Source of the DNA: Lachnospiraceae bacterium
Lineage (GTDB): Bacteria > Bacillota > Clostridia > Lachnospirales > Lachnospiraceae
Assembly (NCBI GenBank): GCA_017483425.1
Contig: JAFUWM010000051.1
Location: 1 to 19,278 of the forward strand
Direction: 5' to 3'
DNA length: 19,278 nt
This document shows, piece after piece, positions 10,001 through 16,525 of the stretch. A program made the translations under genes and the position numbers. Below the pieces are notes generated by a model. That model was given only the letters and a program-made list of their open reading frames with translations, searched no databases and was not told the DNA's origin. Each line of letters starts with the position of its first letter. The first letter of the stretch is position 1.

Positions 10001-10546
10001 ATAGATATCTATGATACCACCTCTTACCGCGAACTGCCCGGCCTCCTCAGCCTCGGGTTCTCTCTCATAGCCGAGATCAGTGAGCCTTGCTGTAAGCGCG
10101 TCAATATCTATGACATCCCCTTTTGCGAACTCCATGATATTATCAGTCACAAGAGATGCCGGCGGCAGCTTCTCCATCAGGGCATCAAAGGTCGTGATGA
10201 CGGTTATCCCCGTTTCAGGTTTCACTTTCTGATGCAGAGCCTTCAGTGCCTGCATCCTCTGTCTTACCAGGAGGTTTCCCGAAAGATCCGCCTGATAGAA
10301 CATCATGTCTCTGGCGGGATAATAATAAACATCCCGTCCGAAAAGATATGCGGTTTCCTCTATCTGTCTCGCCCTTATCTCATCGGAAGCTATAAAAAGC
10401 CTGACATGAGCAGGCAGCGCATAAGAAAAGACCGTACGGGCAGAATCCGTAAGGCCTGTGATTCCTGTGATGCCTTTGTTTTTGAGAGCATGCTTCAGGT
10501 CATCATATATTCCGAGTTCTTTTATCGGTTCGGTTAACGCTTTCAT
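7025..10546 (-). CDS. mfd: Transcription-repair coupling factor Mfd
   Basis: An ATP-driven translocase that removes RNA polymerase stalled at DNA lesions and recruits UvrA, and so the UvrABC repair pathway. Its 1173 residues match the usual length of about 1150-1180. An N-terminal UvrB-like module includes RGGIIDIYP (about 175-183). The RNA-polymerase-interacting (CarD-like) domain starts near residue 505 (GDYVVHEAHGIGIYRG). The RecG-like helicase motor has GDVGFGKT (656-663, Walker A), VDEEQRFG (756-763, DEEQ box), TATPIPRTL (783-791), and further on IIETGLDIPN and QLRGRVGRS. The C-terminal regulatory domain ends at LIR. The start ATG overlaps the pth stop by 4 bases (ATGA, 10543-10546), implying translational coupling. 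It is the last gene of the glgC-glgD-pth-mfd chain and converges with the small plus-strand gene. Confidence 0.98.
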   Translation of the reverse strand: MKALTEPIKELGIYDDLKHALKNKGITGITGLTDSARTVFSYALPAHVRLFIASDEIRARQIEETAYLFGRDVYYYPARDMMFYQADLSGNLLVRQRMQALKALHQKVKPETGITVITTFDALMEKLPPASLVTDNIMEFAKGDVIDIDALTARLTDLGYEREPEAEEAGQFAVRGGIIDIYPLTEENPLRIELWGDEIDSIREYDAMSQRSIEKLERVTVYPATDLVTDSDMRLAAKVKLEEESGRIYSKLREAMETEAAYRLKAYTDQVCEALTVGININLSPYIGYLYGKTENLLDHFKGSDVSIMIDEPARCEERGHAVWQEWSDSVTHRIASGHMLPGEGEVLIPAEEVFSKLMGLNVLAASMISLHHEDYKYQAEFMVNSQAVSSYNKSFGQLTADLNRYKKRKSRVVILSPSHTRAKKLTEDFAEQEISAFYSEEEDRILSGGEIMLTYGNLPKGFEFPDIGFAVISESDIFGGKVRKKRRHKVLYEGEKISSFTDLTPGDYVVHEAHGIGIYRGLASIEIGGVTRDYVRIEYGGGSFVNVIASNLDSLQKYADKGTDKKVRLNKLGGGEWKKTKTRVRQAVDGVARQLVALYADRARSEGYVYGPDTVWQNEFEELFPYEETDDQLQAIEDVKRDMQSPVIMDRLICGDVGFGKTEIAIRAAFKTVQEGKQVAVLVPTTILAQQHMQTFTQRMSSYPVQIEMLSRFRSAAQMKKTIAGLKNGSVDIVIGTHRLLSKDVGFKDLGLLVVDEEQRFGVTHKERIKELRHNVDVLTLTATPIPRTLHMSLAGIRDMSLLREAPQDRLPIQTFVMEYSEEMVREALSREIARNGQVYYVHNRVNDIADVAAKVQELVPDSVVAFAHGQMNERQLEDIMVDFIGGDIDILVSTTIIETGLDIPNVNTIIVDDSERMGLAQLYQLRGRVGRSSRMAYAFLMYRRDRMLKETAEKRLSAIKEFTDLGSGYKIAMKDLEIRGAGNVLGAEQSGHMAEVGYDLYCKMLDSAVKREKGIEDHSDFSTYIDMDIDALIPDSYIRNENMKLDMYKRIARVSSDEEASDMRDELLDRFGKIPKGTENLIGIALLRTRAHALFIENIKVTDKEITMSVYTNATIDPTNIAPMLMEFEGRMRFITTGKPTFIYTLTEQDRESGKMEALGSVLEKMEVLIR

Positions 10547-11106
10547 CCGTTAAACCTGGACATGGCATAGTCAGTATCATGCTCCAGAATGGCACATACC
10601 GACTCTGCGGCTCTTTTCCTCGTATCTTTCATTATATCCTCATCTTCGGGAGAAAACCTCGACAGTACCCAGTCCGCAAGATCCCAGTCTTCGGGTTTTG
10701 CTCCGACACCTACCCTTACCCTTGTGAAGCGCTCAGTTCCAAGCCGGGCTATGATATCTTTCATGCCGTTATGACCTCCGGCAGACCCCTCCGGCCTTAT
10801 CCGCATTTTACCTACCGGCAGGTCGATATCGTCATAGATCACTATCAGTTCCTTTGAAGGGTCGATCTTATAGAAATTCACGGCATCGGATATTGCTTCT
10901 CCCGAAAGGTTCATATATGTCTGAGGTTTCATAAGGAAAACCCTGCATCCGCCCACCGTCCCCGTGCCGCACAGTGATCCGTGTTTTTTCGCGTCAACTT
11001 TTATATCCCATTTATCGGACAGTATGTCCGCGACCGCAAAGCCCGTATTATGCCTTGTATGCTCATATTTTGCTTCAGGATTGCCTAAGCCCGCTATGAT
11101 ATACAT
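10543..11106 (-). CDS. pth: Peptidyl-tRNA hydrolase
   Basis: Hydrolyses peptidyl-tRNA released from stalled ribosomes, freeing tRNA for reuse. The 187 residues match bacterial Pth. The catalytic set is intact: GLGNPEAKYEHTRHNTGF carries Asn9 and catalytic His19, MKPQTYMNLSG carries Asn66, VIYDDIDLPVGK carries Asp92/Asp93, and GGHNGMKDI carries Asn113. The start ATG shares one base with the glgD stop (TAATG at 11108-11104), and the stop overlaps the mfd start (ATGA), so it is translationally coupled on both sides. A pth-mfd pair is common in Firmicutes; placing them behind glycogen genes is less expected. Confidence 0.98.
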   Translation of the reverse strand: MYIIAGLGNPEAKYEHTRHNTGFAVADILSDKWDIKVDAKKHGSLCGTGTVGGCRVFLMKPQTYMNLSGEAISDAVNFYKIDPSKELIVIYDDIDLPVGKMRIRPEGSAGGHNGMKDIIARLGTERFTRVRVGVGAKPEDWDLADWVLSRFSPEDEDIMKDTRKRAAESVCAILEHDTDYAMSRFNG

Positions 11107-12224
11107 TACATTATGAACCTGTCGCCTGCCTCGATCACGACATCTATCCCCTGCTCACATTTATGGTAGTAGTCACTGCGTATCGTACTGTGGCTTTCCA
11201 CGATGCAATTTTCGAGATGCGAGTTATCCGCTATATACACATCATTTAATATTATCGAGTTTTTGATGTAACAGTTGCTTCCGATAAAGGTCTTCTTGAA
11301 TACAAGAGAATCCTCCACGGTGCCGTTTATTATCGAGCCGGAAGCTATCATGCTGTTCCTGATGTTTGAACCCGTGTTTATCTTTGCCGGAGGAAGATCG
11401 TCTACCTTTGTATATATGGTCGGGTAATCAATCATGAAGAAATACCTTACCTCTTTTTTGAGGAAATCCATGTTGGTGCGGTAATAGTCCTCAAGAGAAG
11501 CTATATTGCTCCAGTATGTATCAAGCTTATACCCGTAGATCGCTTTCACATCTCGGTATCTTACCAGTATGTCGCTTACAAAATCGTGCCTGTCCTCCTC
11601 GGCGCATTTCTCGATAAGCTCTATCAGATGCCTGCGGCGCAGGATGTAAATACCGCAGGATACGGTATTGGAGCTTGTGATTATGGGCTTTTCCTCAAAA
11701 TCAATTATACGATTGTCATTATCCATTTTTACGCAGCCGTATCTTTCCGAACGGAAGCCCTCTTCCATTTCTTTTACAACCACCGTTATATCAGCCTGCT
11801 TCTCGATATGGTATTCGAGCACTTTACCGTAGTCTATCTTGTATATCCCGTCGCCGGACGCGATTATCACATACGGCTCATGGCTCTTTTTAAGAAATGA
11901 AAGATTCTGGTACATGGCATCCGCCGTGCCCCTGAACCAGAGATTATTGTCATCGGTTATGGACGGCGTGAATATGGTAAGCCCTCCCTGCTTACGCCCG
12001 AAATCCCACCATTTTGACGAGCTTAAGTGCTCTGTAAGGGATCTGGAATTGTACTGGGTAAATACCGCCACATTCTGCACATGTGAATTTGTCATTGATG
12101 ACAGCGCAAAATCAATGCTGCGGAAATTTCCGACTATGGGAAGCGCCGCTACCGCCCTGTTTTTTGTAAGCTCTTTGATGCGGCGGCTGTTGCCTCCCGC
12201 AAGGATCATTCCTATAGCTCTCAT
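11106..12224 (-). CDS. glgD: Glucose-1-phosphate adenylyltransferase, GlgD (regulatory-type) subunit
   Basis: Partner subunit of GlgC in the ADP-glucose pyrophosphorylase of Firmicutes. The 372-residue protein shares the fold: an N-terminal nucleotidyltransferase domain (MILAGGNSRRIKELT, residues 6-20; ASGDGIYKIDY, 122-132; DFEEKP, 175-180) and a C-terminal left-handed beta-helix with hexapeptide-like repeats. Compared with GlgC, several active-site positions differ. The AKPAVPFGGRYR stretch becomes AVAALPIVGNFR, losing the lysine, and SGDHIYKMDY becomes SGDGIYKIDY. This fits the known role of GlgD as a subunit with little or no catalysis that modulates GlgC. The start overlaps the glgC stop (ATGA, 12221-12224) and has an unusually strong Shine-Dalgarno. 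The stop shares one base with the pth start. Confidence 0.95.
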   Translation of the reverse strand: MRAIGMILAGGNSRRIKELTKNRAVAALPIVGNFRSIDFALSSMTNSHVQNVAVFTQYNSRSLTEHLSSSKWWDFGRKQGGLTIFTPSITDDNNLWFRGTADAMYQNLSFLKKSHEPYVIIASGDGIYKIDYGKVLEYHIEKQADITVVVKEMEEGFRSERYGCVKMDNDNRIIDFEEKPIITSSNTVSCGIYILRRRHLIELIEKCAEEDRHDFVSDILVRYRDVKAIYGYKLDTYWSNIASLEDYYRTNMDFLKKEVRYFFMIDYPTIYTKVDDLPPAKINTGSNIRNSMIASGSIINGTVEDSLVFKKTFIGSNCYIKNSIILNDVYIADNSHLENCIVESHSTIRSDYYHKCEQGIDVVIEAGDRFIM

Positions 12225-13495
12225 CGTCTCTCACCTCCCCTTATCAGGGTGCTTCCGGGGGGAAGCGCTCCGCCTTCAAAATCAGAAGCCGTAAATTCAC
12301 CGGAAACGACTGAATTTTTACCTATGCTCACACCGTCAGGGATAACACTCCTCTCTCCTATGGTTACCAGACCGTGGTTATAAATATCAGGCCTTGTATC
12401 ATTATCGACCTCATCACCCGTACCCAGACGGACATTATCGCCTATCACTGCGTCTTCGGCAATTATTGCTTTTTCTATATAGCATCCCCGGCCTATATGA
12501 GCGCCATTCATTATTATAGAATCCCGGATCTCGGAGCCCTCTCCTACGAGCACGTCTCCCCCCATCACGGAAGCGTAGACTCTGCCGTATATGCCGGTTC
12601 TCTCGCCCACTATCGTCCTCTCTACATACGCATCGTTTCCGACATAGGTAGGCGGAACGGCCTGTGATTTTGTATAGATCTTCCAGTATTCCTCATAGAG
12701 ATTGAATTCCGGGATGATATCTATGAGCTCCATATTGGCTTCCCAATAGGAATGGAGCGTGCCGACATCCTTCCAGTATGAGTTGAATTCGTAAGCATAT
12801 ATCTTTTCATTTTTTTCGTGGCAGTAGGGGATCACATGCTTTCCGAAATCGAGATTCGGTTGGTCGGCGTTTGCCATTAGGGCTTCCTTCAATATCTTCC
12901 ATGAAAAGATATAAATACCCATGGACGCGAGGTTGCTGCTGGGATTCTCAGGCTTCTCCTGAAATTCCGTGATAAGTCTGCTCCCATTCGTTACGACTAT
13001 GCCGAACCTGCTCGCTTCCTCCATAGGCACAGGCATCACCGCAAGCGTGACCGCGGCTCCTTTTTTCTTATGGAAATCAAGCATCACTTCATAATCCATC
13101 TTATATATATGGTCTCCCGACAGGATGAGCACATAGTCAGGATTGAAGCTTTCCATATATTCGATATTCTGGTAGATAGCGTTCGCCGTGCCTGTATACC
13201 AGTCTGTGTTTATGTTTCTTTCAAAAGGAGGGAGAACCGTGACCCCTCCGACATTCCTGTCAAGATCCCAGGGAATGCCTATGCCGATATGAGTATTAAG
13301 CCTTAGCGGCTGATACTGCGTCAGTACTCCCACGGTATCTATCCCTGAATTTATGCAGTTCGAGAGAGGGAAGTCAATGATACGATACCGTCCTCCGAAC
13401 GGAACCGCCGGCTTTGCCATACGGGTCGTAAGAACCCCGAGCCTGCTGCCCTGTCCCCCGGCAAGCAGCATGGCTATCATCTCTTTCTTTACCAT
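12221..13495 (-). CDS. glgC: Glucose-1-phosphate adenylyltransferase, GlgC catalytic subunit
   Basis: Makes ADP-glucose from ATP and glucose-1-phosphate, the committed step of bacterial glycogen synthesis. The 424 residues show the nucleotide-binding loop LLAGGQGSRLGVLT (10-23), AKPAVPFGGRYRIIDFPLSN (27-46), SGDHIYKMDY (126-135, with the metal-binding aspartate), the FQEKP sugar-phosphate loop (178-182) and a C-terminal left-handed beta-helix rich in G-x-G-x-x-I/V-x repeats. The ATG at 13495 follows an AGGGGGAAGGG purine tract. It is first in the glgC-glgD-pth-mfd chain and has an extended -10 promoter at 13545-13555. Homotetramer or GlgC/GlgD heterotetramer, and the allosteric effectors, cannot be read from sequence. 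In related Firmicutes the pair acts together. Confidence 0.97.
   Translation of the reverse strand: MVKKEMIAMLLAGGQGSRLGVLTTRMAKPAVPFGGRYRIIDFPLSNCINSGIDTVGVLTQYQPLRLNTHIGIGIPWDLDRNVGGVTVLPPFERNINTDWYTGTANAIYQNIEYMESFNPDYVLILSGDHIYKMDYEVMLDFHKKKGAAVTLAVMPVPMEEASRFGIVVTNGSRLITEFQEKPENPSSNLASMGIYIFSWKILKEALMANADQPNLDFGKHVIPYCHEKNEKIYAYEFNSYWKDVGTLHSYWEANMELIDIIPEFNLYEEYWKIYTKSQAVPPTYVGNDAYVERTIVGERTGIYGRVYASVMGGDVLVGEGSEIRDSIIMNGAHIGRGCYIEKAIIAEDAVIGDNVRLGTGDEVDNDTRPDIYNHGLVTIGERSVIPDGVSIGKNSVVSGEFTASDFEGGALPPGSTLIRGGERR
12231..12238 (-). promoter_or_regulatory. Near-perfect Shine-Dalgarno for glgD
   Basis: On the minus strand GGAGGTGA ends 6 bases before the glgD ATG at 12224. It is an 8-base match to the anti-Shine-Dalgarno end of 16S rRNA and lies within the last codons of glgC. 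Together with the ATGA overlap it suggests that glgD translation is kept at least as high as that of glgC, so that the subunits are made in proportion. Confidence 0.7.
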
Positions 13496-13544
13496 ATAAC
13501 CCTTCCCCCTCTTATGAAAAACTCAATTCTTCATCTGCTTCTTC

Positions 13545-13555
13545 ATTCTAACACA
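13545..13555 (-). promoter_or_regulatory. Predicted extended -10 promoter of the glgC-glgD-pth-mfd operon
   Basis: Minus-strand TGTGTTAGAAT is an extended -10 (TG-n-TAGAAT, TAGAAT at 13550-13545) about 49 bases ahead of the glgC ATG. No good -35 is seen at standard spacing, where TGTATT is a weak match; extended -10 promoters often need none. The element is nearly identical to the one before pncB. It lies just outside the foldback element starting at 13595, so the operon promoter is separate from that repeat. Confidence 0.6.
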
Positions 13556-13644
13556 ATTCCGCCCTTGAATACATATCAATCATCATTCGTTCAAGGCAAT
13601 CGCCTGATACAGTGTAGATGCCAAGGCAGAGATGTTGTATGTGA

Positions 13645-13779
13645 GTGCAAAACATGCCCTTTGGCATGTTTTGAGCACCGTTTAGACACGCCATGCGTGT
13701 CTGGTGCCGGGGCGCCCCGGGGTGCTGATGCGCTCAGCGCATCAAAACGCACCCGCGAAACGTCCACCGGACGTTCCGC
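13645..13779. repeat. Array of consecutive hairpins with GGTGC/GCACC boxes
   Basis: Five back-to-back palindromes are visible. (1) AAAACATGCC at 13649-13658 pairs with 13663-13672 across a 4-base loop. (2) AGACACGC at 13684-13691 pairs with 13695-13702 across CAT. (3) CCGGGGCGCCCCGG at 13707-13720 is a 14-base perfect palindrome. (4) TGATGCGC at 13726-13733 pairs with 13737-13744 across TCA. (5) AACGTCC at 13759-13765 pairs with 13769-13775 across ACC, extended by GCG/CGC outside. Stem sequences differ, so this is not a simple tandem repeat. GCACC at 13675 and 13749 and GGTGC at 13703 and 13721 form outer clamps around hairpins 2 and 4. Confidence 0.7.
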
Positions 13780-13801
13780 CACTCGCCGTAAGCACTTGGG
13801 T

Positions 13802-13843
13802 TCAGCGTTAAGAAATGCGAGATTTATCGAGCATTTTAGCTGA
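13802..13843. repeat. Longer imperfect hairpin within the foldback element
   Basis: TCAGC at 13802-13806 can pair with GCTGA at 13839-13843, and AAATGC at 13813-13818 with GCATTT at 13831-13836. This leaves an A+T-rich internal loop and a 12-base apical loop, GAGATTTATCGA. To its right, 13851-13894 is rich in GAGCGA/CTGAGCG direct repeats before the right inverted arm begins at 13895. Confidence 0.5.
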
Positions 13844-13949
13844 ATCTTAGTACGTCGAGCGAGTTAGTTCGGCTGAGCGTTGGCTCTGAGCGAGCAGACA
13901 ACATACCTGTCTTGGCATAGCCGGCGCATTAGATTAAGCGATTGCCCTG

Positions 13950-16511
13950 TCACTCATTTATATACGTAAGGTATTCATTTCCCGCTTCCTCAAACATTTC
14001 CCTTGAGTCGTTCATACCGACATGATGGGTAATGCCAAGTGATGGATCATAAACGATAGTATTATTCATATCATACCCTACTATCAGCACCGGACCGTCT
14101 ACGGTAAGTCCGATAACCGGACAGTCCTTTGAAACATAATAGAGAACATCCGAAAGCCCGATCCCCATCAAAGACAGCGCATCACCGTCTATATTCGCTT
14201 CCAACACACCCTCAGATGTTTCTCCGTTTTGCATCTGTTCATAGGATGAAGCTCCTGAGCCGGCATAGGACAGCACTGCGTCCATACAATCATATAAAGC
14301 CCCATGCTCTCCTCGTCCTTTAAGATCCGAAAGCTCTGCTATCGTATGCTTGGTATCCCTGCTCCCCTTTCTCCATATATAAGAATTTTTCATATTTAAT
14401 ACAATACCTGCTTCATCCGAGGCCGTCCTTAAAGCTGTTCCCGGATCAGAGCTTGCCCCCTCTATTCCTCCTTTGGCATATACCAGATATCCCTTATCAT
14501 CCGTGCCGGAGGCCTTGGTGGCAGAAACAGAGCGGTCACCTTCAAACAGCGCAAAATCAGGGGTCAGAAGCTGCAGCCGGGATACGGCTATATCGTTTAT
14601 TAACTGGATCTCAGTGATCGTTTCCCTCTGCTCGGTGGCCGCGACCACTATCTTATTCTGCGTGCCGGATTCCACTGAACTGCTCATGATCTGGTTTCCT
14701 TCGGCAGCCACATATGTGCTCCCGTCTCCTGAACGTATCATCCTGTCTATGTATATGGTCGAACCCTCGATCTTAACATCGGATATATAGTATCCGTCCT
14801 CGGAGTATTCTTTCTTTATCGTACCGTCTCCCCCCGTGATCCTTATAGAAGACATAGGAGTAAAGGGCATCCCCAGCGGTGTGATCGTCTTGTCGGCTAT
14901 CCTTAACTGCCCTGATATCATATCTTCACCTATAAATCCTAGCAGACGTATCTTACAGCCCGGATCTGAATGAACATCTGTCATTCTCCCGTCAGACATA
15001 TCTATAAGGGTTATAGCGTCCGCCATGGAAGATATATCCTCACTTGATCCGGCCCCGATCTCATCCCCCGCTATATATGCCCCTATCTTTCCGCTTGCAG
15101 ACGAAGCCGTTTCGTCAAAGGCGACGCCTGAAGCTATGATCTCAACTGATTTTTGCGCAACATTTATACGGTATATACTGCCGTCAATGTACAAATAAAA
15201 ATTACCTGTACTGTCGACATATGAAAGCTGACGGATATTTGCTTCAAGCATCTCTGAGGAGCCGCTGTATGGTACCGATATCTCCTCCTCTACAATATTA
15301 AGGGCGCTGTCGTAGTAATAGACTACAGCGCATATCTCCCCCTCATGATCCCCCCGGTTATGATACCCGTATACCAGAAATCTGACATTTCCGCCCTCGT
15401 CTACCGAAAGGATCTTGATATCATATCCCTGGTATCTGGTACGCTCATCATCATGATCTTCATCCGCAAAGGAAAATACCCTTGCCACATGTGAATCCTC
15501 AGCCTTATATGAAAACAAAGCGCCCCCGGATACGAACGCGATCGAATTCCCCGCGTTGTTTTCGGCCATTTCGACGTTTCTCTCATGTATCCCGAGTATT
15601 ATCTTATCGTTCGCGAATGAGGACTTTCCTCCGGTAAACTCCTCATTCATCGTTCTCTCATAATCAAGCAGGTACATTCTTTCATCAGAGTATCTGAGTC
15701 TGTAATATTCTCTGATATCGTAATCACTGTCCTTGTTATCTATCCCGCAGATCATGCGGTAGGTTATCATAAACGATCCTATATCGCCCGCAACATCGAG
15801 AACTCTCACGGCTGTTTCCCCGTTCTTTTGCGGTTGGAGCTCTCCCCAGGTAACCTGATCAAAGCTGGAATGGATATCTACATGGGCAAATGTGGAGTTA
15901 TCTCCCGTGGAATCGCTTTCAAGATATGGCGCTATGGCCTCTGCAGCCTCCTTATCCATTGTAATGTTTGAGAATTCATTAACAAAGGTAACCATTTCAG
16001 TTACATGCAGGCTGTCATCGGATATCACACGTGTATAATATCTGGCCTTCCTTCCGCCTTCAAGCGTAAGGACTATACAAAGGGAATACTCTGTCTTATC
16101 GGAAATAAGATCCTTTAGACGAACCGTTGTATAGATATCGTTTCCCTGCTCTGAATAATCATATACCTCAGCAGACTCTATAAGCCTGCTTCCATCCGAA
16201 GAGCGCACTTCATAGGCTATCCCCGTGATTTTTTCCTTAAAGGGCTCTACCTTTATTCCCAGAGTCCGGCCTTCTCCCAGCGGCGAAAGATCCGCGCGGT
16301 ATCTTTTAAGATCCGGCTCCGATACGAGTCCGTGCATAGTGTTTGTTTCCGATCCGTTATACATCACGGAAACAACAGGAAGCGACGCGTCTCTCATGAC
16401 AGCCGTAGTTGTGGTATTGCCATGACTCATGGTGGCGCTGAATATAGAGGCGGAGATAATGAAGATTACTATAAAGCTGAGTATCCTGGTCAGTGTTTCC
16501 TTCATGACCAT
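13950..16511 (-). CDS. Exported or membrane-anchored protein with degenerate C39-peptidase-like C-terminus
   Basis: 853 residues; not assignable to a named family. Residues 8-27 form a hydrophobic segment after Lys4/Arg9 (TRILSFIVIFIISASIFSAT), a signal peptide or signal anchor, so the rest probably lies outside the membrane. Residues 45-300 are beta-rich. About 320-660 holds repeated short strands with Gly/Asp turns, resembling a beta-propeller. The end (about 735-853) resembles C39 cysteine peptidases: YDCMDAVLSYAG puts Cys742 where the catalytic cysteine would be, and CPVIGLTVDGPVLIVGYD followed by YDPSLG matches the His/Asp region. The expected His is replaced (near Pro807) while Asp822 remains, so peptidase activity is doubtful. 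It follows the PRPP synthetase gene by 14 bases and ends the operon at the foldback element. The start has no Shine-Dalgarno at normal spacing; ATG 16505 is an alternative. Confidence 0.8.
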   Translation of the reverse strand: MVMKETLTRILSFIVIFIISASIFSATMSHGNTTTTAVMRDASLPVVSVMYNGSETNTMHGLVSEPDLKRYRADLSPLGEGRTLGIKVEPFKEKITGIAYEVRSSDGSRLIESAEVYDYSEQGNDIYTTVRLKDLISDKTEYSLCIVLTLEGGRKARYYTRVISDDSLHVTEMVTFVNEFSNITMDKEAAEAIAPYLESDSTGDNSTFAHVDIHSSFDQVTWGELQPQKNGETAVRVLDVAGDIGSFMITYRMICGIDNKDSDYDIREYYRLRYSDERMYLLDYERTMNEEFTGGKSSFANDKIILGIHERNVEMAENNAGNSIAFVSGGALFSYKAEDSHVARVFSFADEDHDDERTRYQGYDIKILSVDEGGNVRFLVYGYHNRGDHEGEICAVVYYYDSALNIVEEEISVPYSGSSEMLEANIRQLSYVDSTGNFYLYIDGSIYRINVAQKSVEIIASGVAFDETASSASGKIGAYIAGDEIGAGSSEDISSMADAITLIDMSDGRMTDVHSDPGCKIRLLGFIGEDMISGQLRIADKTITPLGMPFTPMSSIRITGGDGTIKKEYSEDGYYISDVKIEGSTIYIDRMIRSGDGSTYVAAEGNQIMSSSVESGTQNKIVVAATEQRETITEIQLINDIAVSRLQLLTPDFALFEGDRSVSATKASGTDDKGYLVYAKGGIEGASSDPGTALRTASDEAGIVLNMKNSYIWRKGSRDTKHTIAELSDLKGRGEHGALYDCMDAVLSYAGSGASSYEQMQNGETSEGVLEANIDGDALSLMGIGLSDVLYYVSKDCPVIGLTVDGPVLIVGYDMNNTIVYDPSLGITHHVGMNDSREMFEEAGNEYLTYINE

Positions 16512-16525
16512 TCACACTGTCATTC

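Larger units (their letters stand above)
13595..13946. repeat. Foldback element with inverted ends and internal hairpins (MITE-like or structured RNA)
   Basis: This 352-base block fills most of the gap between glgC and the 853-residue gene. The outermost 9 bases are perfect inverted copies (GGCAATCGC at 13595-13603, GCGATTGCC at 13938-13946). Further in, 13618-13641 and 13895-13918 are inverted copies matching at 20 of 24 positions (core ATGCCAAG...ATGTTGT). Between them, one arm is a few bases longer than the other. The interior has a run of short perfect hairpins (see next entry) and no convincing gene: a 109-codon plus-strand frame across it has no Shine-Dalgarno and repeats the palindromes. 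No obvious target-site duplication flanks it. The sequence cannot settle whether it is a non-autonomous mobile repeat or a folded RNA, nor which strand would be transcribed. Confidence 0.7.

Noticed and set aside
13649..13672. Intrinsic terminator for the 853-residue gene's operon
   Set aside because: The hairpin is strong, but its T-run is part of the stem and no separate U-tract follows on the minus strand. It lies about 280 bases beyond the stop codon. Termination here is possible but not supported.
13645..13779. CRISPR array or tandem repeat
   Set aside because: The hairpins have different stem sequences and irregular spacing. There is no constant direct repeat with unique spacers and no cas gene nearby.
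13514..13843. 109-codon plus-strand open frame across the foldback element
   Set aside because: It has no Shine-Dalgarno, its content is the translation of palindromes (runs such as GAGAPRGAD), and it starts opposite the glgC leader. It is better explained as structured non-coding DNA.
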